A stretch of 20,815 nucleotides of DNA from Yinghuangia elevatio (GCF_040649515.1 NZ_JBEZFP010000154.1:1-20815); one strand, 5' to 3'. Shown: positions 6,381 through 14,311, numbered from the stretch's first letter. Notes: generated from the sequence alone by a model not told the origin. Numbers and translations: made by a program.

Positions 6381-6385
6381 ATGCC
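6364..6385. promoter_or_regulatory. Candidate PHO box, copy B (weaker)
   Basis: CGTCACTTGCC (6364-6374) followed by GTTGAGATGCC (6375-6385), matching the 11-bp PhoP unit at about 9 and 7 of 11 positions. It is exactly aligned with the better pair at 2853-2874 inside the duplicated element. Being in a divergent region, it could also serve the gene at 6599, though it is about 214 bases from that start. Confidence 0.35.
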
Positions 6386-6532
6386 CCGCGAAGATGCGCC
6401 GTTTGTCGGCATTCCACGGCCGCCTCGACCGGAATTCCCTGCCGTGGCGGGCCATTTGCGCGGCGGACATCTGGGCCATCGAGCGTTTCCGTCGCGGTCA
6501 CACCGGACCGTCCGGACAGCGGCAAAGGTTGT

Positions 6533-6554
6533 GGGCGTTGCCACGGCAACACCC
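6533..6554. promoter_or_regulatory. Palindrome before the secreted binding-protein gene
   Basis: GGGCGTTGCC, two bases, GGCAACACCC: a 10-bp inverted repeat with one mismatch, ending 44 bases before the ATG at 6599. Its shape fits a dimeric repressor operator in the promoter or 5' leader. The regulator is unknown. Confidence 0.4.
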
Positions 6555-6598
6555 GATCAGGCACACGGCAGCCCATCGGGCTCCGGGAGGGAACTGCA

Positions 6599-7558
6599 AT
6601 GATTCGCAAGCTCGCCACCGCCACCGCGGCCGTCGCCGCCGCCATCGTGCTGGCGGTTCCGTCGTCCGCCACCGCCGCGACCGACGAGTACGCGGGTGTC
6701 GGCTCCGACACCACGCAGGATGTGATGCGCGCCCTCAGCGAGGAGTACGCCCTCGACAACCCCGACTACCTCTGGACGAGCATCGACGCCGGCTCGACGT
6801 CGCAGACCGTGCAGAACCTCGGCACCTGCCCCGGCGTGACCTACTCGGCCGGCAGCCCCGCGCCGAACGGTTCGAGCGCCGGTATCACCGCCCTGCTGAA
6901 CGACACCGTCAACTGCATCGACTACGCGCGTTCGTCGCGTCCGCTGAAGCCGGCCGAGGACGTCACGCTGGACGCGGTCCGCCTCGGCGGCGACTCGGTC
7001 TCGTGGGCGGCACTGCCGCAGGCGAACGGCGGCTACGCGCCGAACCCGATGAACCTGTCGCTGGAGAACCTGCGCAAGATCTACAAGTGCGAGATCACCA
7101 ACTGGAGCCAGGTCCCGAACGGCAAGGCGGGCGGCGGCACGATCGTCCGCTACTACCCGCAGTCCGGCTCGGGCACCCGTGACTTCTTCACCACCGGCAT
7201 CCTCGGGTTCGACCCGACCAACCTGGCCACCGGCAGCTGCACCACGCAGCCGGTGATCGTCCAGGAGAACCGCGGCAACCAGGTCGCCGCCGGCGACCGC
7301 GCCACCGCGATCCTCCCCTACTCCAAGGCCGCCTGGACCGCGCAGTCCAACTCCGGCATCACCGGTGTCCCGGACAGCCGCGCCCAGTTCGCCCTCGGCA
7401 CCGTCGACGGCGTCGCCGCCGGCGCGAGCGGCTTCGTAGGCAACCGCGACGTCTACAACGTCTACAAGACGGCCACCGCTCCCCAGGTCCTGAAGGACTT
7501 CCTGAACTGGGCCGCGACGCAGAACACCATCAAGGCGACGTACGGCTTCACCACCTGA
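6599..7558 (+). CDS. Secreted PstS-like substrate-binding protein
   Basis: A 319-residue protein with a clear signal peptide (MIRKLATATAAVAAAIVLAV, cleavage near SSATAA). It is a type II periplasmic-binding-protein-like domain of the PstS superfamily: it opens with GVGSDTTQDVMRAL, and has LSLENLRKIYKCEITNWSQV (the Ls...l..If.G.i..W block of PstS) and YYPQSGSGTRDFF (about 183-195), equivalent to the ligand loop. There is no lipobox and no C-terminal anchor, so it is freely secreted or loosely wall-bound. A GGGAGG ribosome-binding site precedes the ATG (GGGAGGGAACTGCA). It is the first gene of the rightward block and is separated from pstC by 307 bases holding tandem repeats and a strong hairpin, which would allow higher expression than the permeases. 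The ligand is probably phosphate or a similar oxyanion; the loop is not the canonical RSDGSGT. Confidence 0.88.
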   Translation: MIRKLATATAAVAAAIVLAVPSSATAATDEYAGVGSDTTQDVMRALSEEYALDNPDYLWTSIDAGSTSQTVQNLGTCPGVTYSAGSPAPNGSSAGITALLNDTVNCIDYARSSRPLKPAEDVTLDAVRLGGDSVSWAALPQANGGYAPNPMNLSLENLRKIYKCEITNWSQVPNGKAGGGTIVRYYPQSGSGTRDFFTTGILGFDPTNLATGSCTTQPVIVQENRGNQVAAGDRATAILPYSKAAWTAQSNSGITGVPDSRAQFALGTVDGVAAGASGFVGNRDVYNVYKTATAPQVLKDFLNWAATQNTIKATYGFTT

Positions 7559-7608
7559 CCCGAACCACCTGCCCCGCACGCCTGACCCGAGCCACCTGCC
7601 CCGCACGC
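7555..7608 (+). repeat. 27-bp tandem repeat over the stop codon
   Basis: Two 27-bp units, 7555-7581 and 7582-7608, differ at one base (A/G in CCGAACCACC versus CCGAGCCACC); a decayed third start (TTGACCGCACC) follows. The first unit contains the TGA stop of the binding-protein gene, so this is a recent tandem duplication at its 3' end. Confidence 0.85.
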
Positions 7609-7666
7609 TTGACCGCACCGCCCGACCACGCGGCCGAGCGTCACCACCCGGCACCGTTCCACACCA

Positions 7667-7705
7667 CCGCCGCCCCGGAGTCCGTACCCGACCCCGGGGC
7701 GGCGG
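7667..7705 (+). terminator. Strong hairpin between binding protein and pstC
   Basis: A perfect 12-bp stem: CCGCCGCCCCGG (7667-7678) and CCGGGGCGGCGG (7694-7705) around a 15-base loop. There is no T tract. It can end most transcripts from 6599, letting a fraction read through to pstC, as in many binding-protein-first ABC operons. The rest of 7559-7865 shows no gene. Confidence 0.6.
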
Positions 7706-7865
7706 CCCGCGTGGAGCCGCAACAGGCCCTCCGAACAGGCTCGTTCGTTGTCACCTCCTGTTTCCCTCGCAGTCGCCCCGGTCGCACTCGGCCACTGCTT
7801 GGCTCGATCCGATCTCGTTCCAGGCCCGCTGACTCCGCCAGCGCACCGACCCCGGGGGCTTACGC

Positions 7866-8867
7866 ATGACCGCCGCAGCGCAGAACGCCGCAGCCGACTC
7901 TCCGCGCCGCATCGTCGTCCGGCGCACGCGGGTCGACCTGGCGTACCGCTGGACCACCCGTATCGCGGCGTGCGCCGTCCTCGCGCTGCTCGGCGCCATC
8001 GGCATCTACCTGCTGCGCCGCGGCTACGACGCGATCGACGCGGCCGGCTGGTCGTTCTTCACCGAGGACGAATGGTCGCCGGTGGGCGGCTCGTTCGGGG
8101 TGAAGGGGCTGCTGGTCGGCACCGTCCTCGTCGCCCTCATCGCGCTCGCGGTGGCCGTCCCGATCGCGCTGACCGCGGCACTGTTCATCACCGAGTACGC
8201 CCCGGCGAACACGCGCCGGGTGCTCACCTCGGTCGTCGACATGATGGCCGCGGTGCCCAGCATCGTCTACGGCCTCTTCGGATTCTTCCTGCTGCAACCG
8301 CAGTTGATCCCGATCAGCGAATGGCTCGCCACCCACTTCGGCTTCGTCCCGGTCTTCGAGGTGCACAAGCTGGAAGGCGCAAGCCGTTACGTGGACGGGC
8401 AGTTCGCGTCCTCGCTGTTCATCGCGGGCGTCGTCGTGTCGTGCATGGTGATCCCGATCTGCTGCGCGGTGATGCGCGAGGTGTTCGCCCAGGCGCCCGC
8501 GGGTGAGAAGGAAGGCGCGCTGGCGCTCGGCGCGACGCGCTGGGGCGTGGTGCGGTCCGTCGTCCTGCCGTTCGGCCGGGGCGGCGTCATCGGCGGCGTC
8601 ATGCTGGGCCTCGGCCGCGCGCTCGGCGAGACGATCGCGGTCGCGATCGTGCTGTCCTTCGACACCGGCTTCACCGTGCGGGTCCTGGAGGGACACGGCT
8701 CCACGATCTCCACGCTCATCATCCTCAAGTTCGGCGAGGCCGACGAGTTCGCGCTGTCCGCGCTCATGGCGGCCGGTCTGGCGCTGTTCACCATGACGCT
8801 CCTGGTCAACGTCGTCGCGGGCTGGGCCATCTCCAAGTCCCGCAGCGGCGGCGCCACCGAGGCGTGA
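7866..8867 (+). CDS. pstC: PstC, phosphate-type ABC transporter permease
   Basis: A 333-residue inner-membrane permease with six membrane segments (roughly 38-57, 83-107, 122-142, 180-200, 240-262, 298-325). The coupling (EAA) loop that docks to PstB is KEGALALGATRWGVVRSVVLP, followed by the PstC-typical GGVMLGLGRALGETIAVAIVL. It pairs with PstA to form the channel. The ATG is preceded by a GGGGG stretch. Length is normal for the family. The 53-base gap to pstA suggests one transcript. The partner ATPase is the pstB gene on the other strand at 1684-2523, the only ABC ATPase in the window. Confidence 0.94.
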   Translation: MTAAAQNAAADSPRRIVVRRTRVDLAYRWTTRIAACAVLALLGAIGIYLLRRGYDAIDAAGWSFFTEDEWSPVGGSFGVKGLLVGTVLVALIALAVAVPIALTAALFITEYAPANTRRVLTSVVDMMAAVPSIVYGLFGFFLLQPQLIPISEWLATHFGFVPVFEVHKLEGASRYVDGQFASSLFIAGVVVSCMVIPICCAVMREVFAQAPAGEKEGALALGATRWGVVRSVVLPFGRGGVIGGVMLGLGRALGETIAVAIVLSFDTGFTVRVLEGHGSTISTLIILKFGEADEFALSALMAAGLALFTMTLLVNVVAGWAISKSRSGGATEA

Positions 8868-8921
8868 CACCCGCACGCCGCCCGCTCGTCCCCGTCCCGC
8901 TTGGAGTGGAGAACCCGCAGC

Positions 8922-10085
8922 ATGACGACCGTCACCGTGCCGCCGACGCCCCCGGCGCCGACGCCTCCGCCGCCCCCGCCGCCCCTCGGGCCGGAGTCCC
9001 CGGAACGCCGGGTGCCGCTGCGGGGCGTACCACTGGAGGACGTCGGCGTCGCCATCGCGTCGATGCTCGCCGGCACGTCGTTCGCCTGGCTGCTGTACGG
9101 CCGGATCCTGCCGGTGTCGGGCCGACAGGGCTTCCTGATCGTCGCCTACGCGTCCTTCGTGGCGTTGTACGGGATCAGCACCTACCTGCGCTCCGACGGC
9201 GTACGGGCCCGCGACCGGATGGCCGGCACGGTCGTGACCACCGGCATGCTCGCGCTGCTCGGCACCGTGTTCACCGTCATCACCTACATCTTCCAGCGCG
9301 GCTGGAGCTCCATCGATCTCGACTTCTTCACCAAGACCCAGGAGTACTTCGGGGCGTTGAGCGGCCCCGAGGTCGCGGTCGGCGCCGGGCACGCGATCGT
9401 CGGAACGCTGGAGCAGGTCGCGCTGGCCACGGTGATGACCGTGCCCCTGGGCATCGCCGCCGCGGTCTACCTCAACGAGGTCCGCGGACGCCTCGCCGGG
9501 ATCGTCCGCATCGTGGTGGAGGCGATGAGCGCGCTGCCGTCCATCGTCGCGGGCCTGTTCGTGTACGCGGTGCTCATCATCGAGTTTCGGCAGGGCCGCA
9601 GCGGCTTCGCGGCGTCACTCGCGCTGGCCGTCATGATGCTGCCCATCGTCACCCGCACCGCCGAGGTCGTGCTGCGCCTGGTGCCGGGCGGCCTGCGCGA
9701 GGCGTCGCTCGCCCTGGGCGCGAGCGAACTGCGCACGCTCTGGCACATCGTCCTGCCCACCGCACGCAGCGGCATGGTCACCGCGGTGATCCTCGGGGTA
9801 GCGCGCGCGGTCGGCGAGACGTCGCCCGTGCTGCTCGTGGCGGGCGGTAACTCGCGGATGAACTGGAACCCGTTCCACGGCGAGCAGGAGTCGCTGGTGT
9901 TCTTCATCTGGCGCAACGTCAAGTCCCCCAGCGATCGGCTCAATTCGCTCGCGTTCGGCGGCGCGGTCGGGCTGGTCTCCATCGTGCTCACGCTGTTCGT
10001 GCTCACCCGCCTGGTCGCGGGACGCGCGCCCGGTGAGCTGAGCCGTCGTCAGAAGCGCCGGATCGCCCGCGCGTCCGAGCGGTGA
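8922..10085 (+). CDS. pstA: PstA, phosphate-type ABC transporter permease, enlarged N-terminus
   Basis: A 387-residue permease, about 90 residues longer than common PstA proteins. Residues 1-30 are almost pure Pro/Thr (PPTPPAPTPPPPPPPLGP), and about 42-64 and 70-88 form two extra hydrophobic segments before the usual six. The core is typical: YLNEVRGRLAGIVRIVVEAM, MSALPSIVAGLF, then the coupling loop EASLALGASELRTLWHIVLP and ARAVGETSPVLLVAGG. I chose ATG at 8922 because GGAG lies 10 bases upstream; an ATG at 8901 has no better site. The end overlaps a possible GTG start of the next gene (GTGA). The extra N-terminal part may face the tethered binding proteins or cytoplasmic partners; this is inference. 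Confidence 0.93.
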   Translation: MTTVTVPPTPPAPTPPPPPPPLGPESPERRVPLRGVPLEDVGVAIASMLAGTSFAWLLYGRILPVSGRQGFLIVAYASFVALYGISTYLRSDGVRARDRMAGTVVTTGMLALLGTVFTVITYIFQRGWSSIDLDFFTKTQEYFGALSGPEVAVGAGHAIVGTLEQVALATVMTVPLGIAAAVYLNEVRGRLAGIVRIVVEAMSALPSIVAGLFVYAVLIIEFRQGRSGFAASLALAVMMLPIVTRTAEVVLRLVPGGLREASLALGASELRTLWHIVLPTARSGMVTAVILGVARAVGETSPVLLVAGGNSRMNWNPFHGEQESLVFFIWRNVKSPSDRLNSLAFGGAVGLVSIVLTLFVLTRLVAGRAPGELSRRQKRRIARASER

Positions 10086-10126
10086 GTCCGTTGCCCGTAA
10101 ACCGAGTCACGTCGGGAGCCGACACC

Positions 10127-11854
10127 GTGTCCAGCAGCAGGTCCCCAGCCCGAGCCCTGTCCCGCGTCCTGCGCCTGGCCGCGGCGCTGGGACTGGGCGC
10201 CGTCATGACGGTCGCCTCCGCACCGCCTGCGAACGCCGCGATGGAGCCGATCTACGGATCGGGTTCCACCTGGAGCCAGGTCGCGGTGGACCAGTGGGCG
10301 CGCGACGTCGCCAGCCGCGGCATCAAGGTGAACTACGGCGGCGGCGGCTCGACCCTGGGCCGCAGCCAGTTCACCCAGCAGGCCGTGGACTTCGCCGTCT
10401 CCGAGATCCCCTTCCAGGGCGCCTACCGCACGCCGGACGGACAGATCGTCGACGAGCAGAAGATCCTCCGGGAGCGCGGCATCCAGTACGCCTACCTGCC
10501 GATCGTCGCCGGCGGCACGTCGTTCATGTACCACCTCAAGAACGGCAACGAGCTGATCCGCAACCTCCAGTTGTCCGCCCCGACACTCGCCAAGATCTTC
10601 ACCGGCCAGATCAAGGTCTGGAACCACCCGGACATCAAGGCCGACAACCCGCACATCCGCAGCCTGCCGCCGAAGCCGATCATCCCCGTGGTGCGCTCCG
10701 ACGGGTCGGGCACCAGCGCGCAGTTCAGCCTCTATCTGTCCACCATGGTCGGCGACATCTGGAAGACCGGCATGACCTCGGACTTCCCGGTGCCGTCCGG
10801 CGGCAAGGCGCAGCCGCAGTCCGACGGCGTGGCGAACTGGGTCGCGGCGTCCTACGGGGACGGCGCCATCACGTACGTGGAGTACGCGTACGCCAAGCAG
10901 CGCAACTTCCCGGTGGCGTCGGTCAAGAACGCGTCCGGCAGGTACGTGCAGCCGACGTCCGACGCCGTGTCCATCGCCCTCACCAAGGCGGAGTTGGCGC
11001 CCGACTCGACGCAGAAGCTCGACGGCGTCTACCGGATGCCGGACGCGCGCGCGTACCCGGTGTCGAGCTACAGCTACATGATCGTGCCGACCAACTTCCC
11101 GCCGGGGTCCCGGTTCAACAACCAGAAGGGCGAGACCCTCGGGCGGTACATCAAGTACTTCCTGTGCGAGGGACAGAAACAGGTCGACACCCTCGGATAC
11201 TCGCCCCTGCCACCGCAGTTGGTCGGCTTCGGCTACGCGGCGCTGAAGAAGCTCCCGGGCGCGCCCGATCCCGGCGCGATGCCGCGCAACCTCGCCGACA
11301 TCACCCAGGCCGAGTACGACGCGTGCCCGAACCCGACGTTCAAACCGGGCTACACCAAGCCGATCGACAACCGGCCGGGCGGCACCACCGGCGGCACGAG
11401 CGGCGGCGGCACGGGCGGAACCGGTGGGACCAGCGGCGGCGGGTCGACCGGCTCCGGCGGCAACACCGGTGGGGCGACCGGCAGTCCGGGCACCAACAGC
11501 AGCACCGGAGGCAACGGCGCGACCGGCGGCACGGGAGGCACGCCGGCCGACGGCACCGCGGGCAACGGAGCGACCGGCGGCACCGGTGACGCCACCGGCG
11601 GGCAGCCCGCGTTCGACCCCGAGACCGGTGAGGCACTCGACGGCGGCACAGGCGGGAGCGACGGGGCCGGCGGCGGCAGCGCGAGCGGCGCGCAGAGCGC
11701 CGGATCGATGAACCTGACCGACCCGCCGCCGATCCCCGCGATCTGGTTCTACGTGCTCGCCATCGGCACCCTCGCCGTCGCGGTCGGCGGCGGCCCCGCC
11801 CTGTACTCCTACCTCGACAAGCGCCGGGCCTCCTCGCGCGACAGCGGCCCCTGA
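10127..11854 (+). CDS. pstS: Membrane-tethered PstS-like phosphate-binding protein
   Basis: About 575 residues. A signal peptide (RVLRLAAALGLGAVMTVASA, cleavage near PPANAA) is followed by a PstS domain that opens with IYGSGSTWSQVAVDQW and carries the canonical ligand loop RSDGSGTS (R190 on). Other family blocks are LSAPTLAKIFTGQIKVW and DARAYPVSSYSYMIVPTNFP. After about residue 405 comes a roughly 150-residue Gly/Thr/Ser linker. It ends in a membrane helix (IPAIWFYVLAIGTLAVAVGG) and a basic tail (DKRR); there is no LPxTG or LAxTG motif, so it is held in the membrane on a flexible stalk. I prefer GTG at 10127 (GGGAG 8 bases upstream); GTG at 10082, overlapping the pstA stop, would add 15 residues and is possible. 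It closes the pstC-pstA unit and is the best phosphate-binder candidate of the three. Confidence 0.9.
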   Translation: MSSSRSPARALSRVLRLAAALGLGAVMTVASAPPANAAMEPIYGSGSTWSQVAVDQWARDVASRGIKVNYGGGGSTLGRSQFTQQAVDFAVSEIPFQGAYRTPDGQIVDEQKILRERGIQYAYLPIVAGGTSFMYHLKNGNELIRNLQLSAPTLAKIFTGQIKVWNHPDIKADNPHIRSLPPKPIIPVVRSDGSGTSAQFSLYLSTMVGDIWKTGMTSDFPVPSGGKAQPQSDGVANWVAASYGDGAITYVEYAYAKQRNFPVASVKNASGRYVQPTSDAVSIALTKAELAPDSTQKLDGVYRMPDARAYPVSSYSYMIVPTNFPPGSRFNNQKGETLGRYIKYFLCEGQKQVDTLGYSPLPPQLVGFGYAALKKLPGAPDPGAMPRNLADITQAEYDACPNPTFKPGYTKPIDNRPGGTTGGTSGGGTGGTGGTSGGGSTGSGGNTGGATGSPGTNSSTGGNGATGGTGGTPADGTAGNGATGGTGDATGGQPAFDPETGEALDGGTGGSDGAGGGSASGAQSAGSMNLTDPPPIPAIWFYVLAIGTLAVAVGGGPALYSYLDKRRASSRDSGP

Positions 11855-11985
11855 CCGGGCCGCCCCCAGAACCGCTCACCCCCCTTCCGCCCCCGTACGT
11901 CGCACCACCCGGCGCGCCCCCACGCGCCTACAGGGCATGCCCGCGTCGCGGTGTGCTCCGGCCAACCCCGAAGGGAAGCACCACC

Positions 11986-12741
11986 ATGAAGTTCCTCCGT
12001 CCCCGTGCCCTGGCCTCCGCCCTGCTGCCGATCGCGACCCTCGCAGCGCTCGCGGTTCCGGCGGCGGCGAGCGCCCCGACGGCCGCCGCGGCCCCGACGC
12101 CGGCGATCACCGTCACGCCGACGTACGGAGCCGTCAACGGGGGAACGGCGGTCGCCAAGACCAATGTCCCCTGCCCCGAGACCGCCACCTCGTTCCGGTT
12201 CATGATCGACGGACCGAACGTCTCCTCCTCGCCCTTCGGCAGCTCGCGCTTCGGCACGCCGCTGCCGGCCGACCGCGTCCCGGACACCTCGGTGGTGGGT
12301 CCGCGGCCGCTGTTCCCGGCCAGCCGCCCGCCGGTGAACGGCGCGTCCTACTCGCTCACGGCCGAGTGCCTGGACGCCGACCTGGCCATCACCACGCTGG
12401 CGACCACCACGGTCAAGGTCAACGAGAACGTCTGGACGACGCTGCGCCCCACGGTCTACGCGCTGCCGTCGAAGATCGGCTCGCTGCGCCTCGCCCTGGT
12501 CGCCTACACCGGGTTCGCCTCCGGTGAGCAGGTCACCGGCGTGGTACGTGCGGCGGACGGCACCACCACGGCGGTGTCGCTCCAGCCGCAGGGCACCACC
12601 CCGCAGGGCAACGGCGCCGCGCTGCTCCAGATCCCGGCTTCGGTCGCGGACGGCTCGTACACGCTCGTGATCACCGGCAGCACCTCCAAGGCGACCGGCG
12701 AGGTCGCCGTGACGCTGGACACCACGCGCGTCTGGTGGTGA
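11986..12741 (+). CDS. Secreted beta-rich protein, paralogue of the next gene's N-terminal domain
   Basis: A 251-residue exported protein: signal peptide (FLRPRALASALLPIATLAAL, cleavage near ASA), then a beta-rich domain with a conserved Cys pair, VPCPETATSFRF and YSLTAECLDAD. The same pattern (APCPETHRYRFRL and MRALCYIDA, then V-x-V-x-x-x-x-WT) recurs in the protein at 12878-14311, so the two share a domain that I cannot name. It ends TTRVWW with no anchor, so it is probably released or bound to a partner. ATG at 11986 follows GAAGGGAAG; an upstream ATG at 11953 would only add 11 residues before the signal peptide. It lies 131 bases after the tethered PstS gene, in the same direction. The function is unknown; the context suggests an accessory surface factor of the Pst-like system. 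Confidence 0.82.
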   Translation: MKFLRPRALASALLPIATLAALAVPAAASAPTAAAAPTPAITVTPTYGAVNGGTAVAKTNVPCPETATSFRFMIDGPNVSSSPFGSSRFGTPLPADRVPDTSVVGPRPLFPASRPPVNGASYSLTAECLDADLAITTLATTTVKVNENVWTTLRPTVYALPSKIGSLRLALVAYTGFASGEQVTGVVRAADGTTTAVSLQPQGTTPQGNGAALLQIPASVADGSYTLVITGSTSKATGEVAVTLDTTRVWW

Positions 12742-12779
12742 CCACCCGCACGCACCGCACCCTGACGCCCTAGTTGGGC

Positions 12780-12817
12780 GCCCCCGGCGGGATCGGACCA
12801 CCGACACCGCCGGGGGC
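12780..12817 (+). terminator. Hairpin after the secreted beta-rich protein gene
   Basis: A perfect 11-bp stem, GCCCCCGGCGG (12780-12790) with CCGCCGGGGGC (12807-12817), and a 16-base loop, in the 136-base gap before the LASTG protein gene. A smaller CGCCC/GGGCG stem directly precedes it. It probably ends or reduces transcription. Confidence 0.6.
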
Positions 12818-12877
12818 CTCCGCCGCCCGGGCCGCGGCCCGCCGGCTCCCTCGTCCCCTCACCTACCGGAAGTCGCC

Positions 12878-14311
12878 ATGCTGCTGGCAAAAATCCTCGG
12901 CGCGGCCGGAGCGGTCCTGCTCACGGCATCGCTCACCACCGCTTTGACGGCGTCGGCGGAAGAGCCCGCGCCCACGGCCAAGTTCGTCTTCGACCCCAGC
13001 ACCGGCGAGGTGCCGGTGGGTGGGGAGACCCCCTCGAACGGCACCGGATCGACCATCAGTGTCGTCGACGCCCCGTGCCCGGAAACGCACCGCTACAGAT
13101 TCCGGCTGCAGTTGGTCAACGCCGACGAGTCGCAGATCAAGAGCGTGGCGTACAACCGTCCGGCGGCCGACGGCACCATCCCGGTGCAGACCAACATCAA
13201 CTTCTGGAAGACGGCCGCCGTCCTGCCGCAGAGCGGCGAGGTGTGGCAGATGCGCGCGCTGTGCTACATCGACGCCGCGAGCGCTCCGCTGGTCCTCGCG
13301 AAGGCGATCGTGCAGGTGACCGGTACGACGTGGACCGCCGCCCCCCTCGCCAACGAGTACCACCCCGAGATCGTCAACATGGGCCTCACCTACACGGCGG
13401 GAACCGCCGGTGCGTTCCAGGCCAGGGGCTTCAGGCCCTTCGACCAGGTCGTGGTCGCCGCACGGCCCGAGTCGGACGCGGCGGCCACACCCGTCGAGAT
13501 CACCACCTTCACGCTCGACGGTTCGGGCGGGCTTCCGGGGACGACGACGATCACCGTTCCCGGCTCCTGGACGACCGGGACGTACCGCTTCGTCATCACC
13601 GGTACGCAGACCGGCGGAGCCCCGCTGGAACGGACCGCGGTCATCCAGGCGAGCAACTTCGGCATCAGCCTGGCGCCGCAGAACGTCAAGGCGAACGAGC
13701 AGGTCACCGTGGGGCTCACCGGCTTCGCCCCGAACGAGCAGGTCGAGCTCAAGTTCCGGACGGGCGAGCAGGCGCCGCTGTGGCAGACCGTGACGGTCGA
13801 CGACCAGGGGGCGCATTCGCAGGCGTTCGCGCTGCCGTCCGGCACCCAGCCGGGTGCGCACGCGGTGCAGGCCGACGGCAAGACGTCGAAGGCCTCGGCC
13901 GTCCTCCAGTTGGGCGTACTCCCGGCGACGACCACGCCGCCCACCACGCCTCCGCCCACCTCCCCTCCCCCGACGACGACGCCGCCGACCTCGGAGCCGC
14001 CGACCTCGAGCCCGCCGCCCACCGGTACGGGCGACCCGACCGACACCGCGACGCCCACCGAGACCGGGACGCCGACTGCGACCGACACCGGCGGGTCCAA
14101 CGGCGGTGGCGACAGCGGGGGTTCAAACGGCGGTGACAGCGGCGGCAGCGGCGGGTCGGGCGGCAAGGGCGGCGGCCTGGCGAGCACCGGCGCGATGAGC
14201 GACCCCCGACTGTTCGGCACGGTCGGCGGGCTGCTCATGGCCGGAAGTGCCGCGGTCTGGTACCGCATGCGGCGCCGCTCGACATTGCTGGAGGCCGACG
14301 GCACGACCTAG
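12878..14311 (+). CDS. Sortase-anchored surface protein with LASTG signal
   Basis: A 477-residue exported protein: signal peptide (about 1-27, ending TASA), the same Cys-pair beta domain as the previous gene (about 30-155), and an Ig/transthyretin-like repeat (about 250-345; ISLAPQNVKANEQVTVGLTG). A Thr/Pro then Gly/Ser stalk (about 348-430) leads to a C-terminal sorting signal: LASTG (434-438), a hydrophobic stretch (LFGTVGGLLMAGSAAVWY) and a basic tail (RMRRR). LAxTG is the motif used by Streptomyces class E sortases, which link proteins to peptidoglycan. The only catalytically plausible sortase in the window is class F, and the class E-like one nearby is dead, so the working enzyme is probably encoded elsewhere. 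Start ATG with GGAAG five bases upstream. Confidence 0.88.
   Translation: MLLAKILGAAGAVLLTASLTTALTASAEEPAPTAKFVFDPSTGEVPVGGETPSNGTGSTISVVDAPCPETHRYRFRLQLVNADESQIKSVAYNRPAADGTIPVQTNINFWKTAAVLPQSGEVWQMRALCYIDAASAPLVLAKAIVQVTGTTWTAAPLANEYHPEIVNMGLTYTAGTAGAFQARGFRPFDQVVVAARPESDAAATPVEITTFTLDGSGGLPGTTTITVPGSWTTGTYRFVITGTQTGGAPLERTAVIQASNFGISLAPQNVKANEQVTVGLTGFAPNEQVELKFRTGEQAPLWQTVTVDDQGAHSQAFALPSGTQPGAHAVQADGKTSKASAVLQLGVLPATTTPPTTPPPTSPPPTTTPPTSEPPTSSPPPTGTGDPTDTATPTETGTPTATDTGGSNGGGDSGGSNGGDSGGSGGSGGKGGGLASTGAMSDPRLFGTVGGLLMAGSAAVWYRMRRRSTLLEADGTT

Noticed and set aside
6496..6506. GGTCACACCGG as a PHO-box unit for the gene at 6599
   Set aside because: It matches the 11-bp unit only partly (about 9 of 11) and no second unit adjoins it, whereas PhoP sites need at least two direct repeats.
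12715..12741. The TTRVWW end of the secreted beta protein as a third copy of the leader peptide
   Set aside because: The likeness to TTRQVWT is limited to a few codons, there is no start or ribosome-binding site, and the flanks do not align with the duplicated element.
13910..14170. Thr/Pro and Gly/Ser repeats of the LASTG protein read as a CRISPR-like or satellite array
   Set aside because: The repeats are in frame, irregular and coding for a surface stalk; there are no spaced identical repeats.
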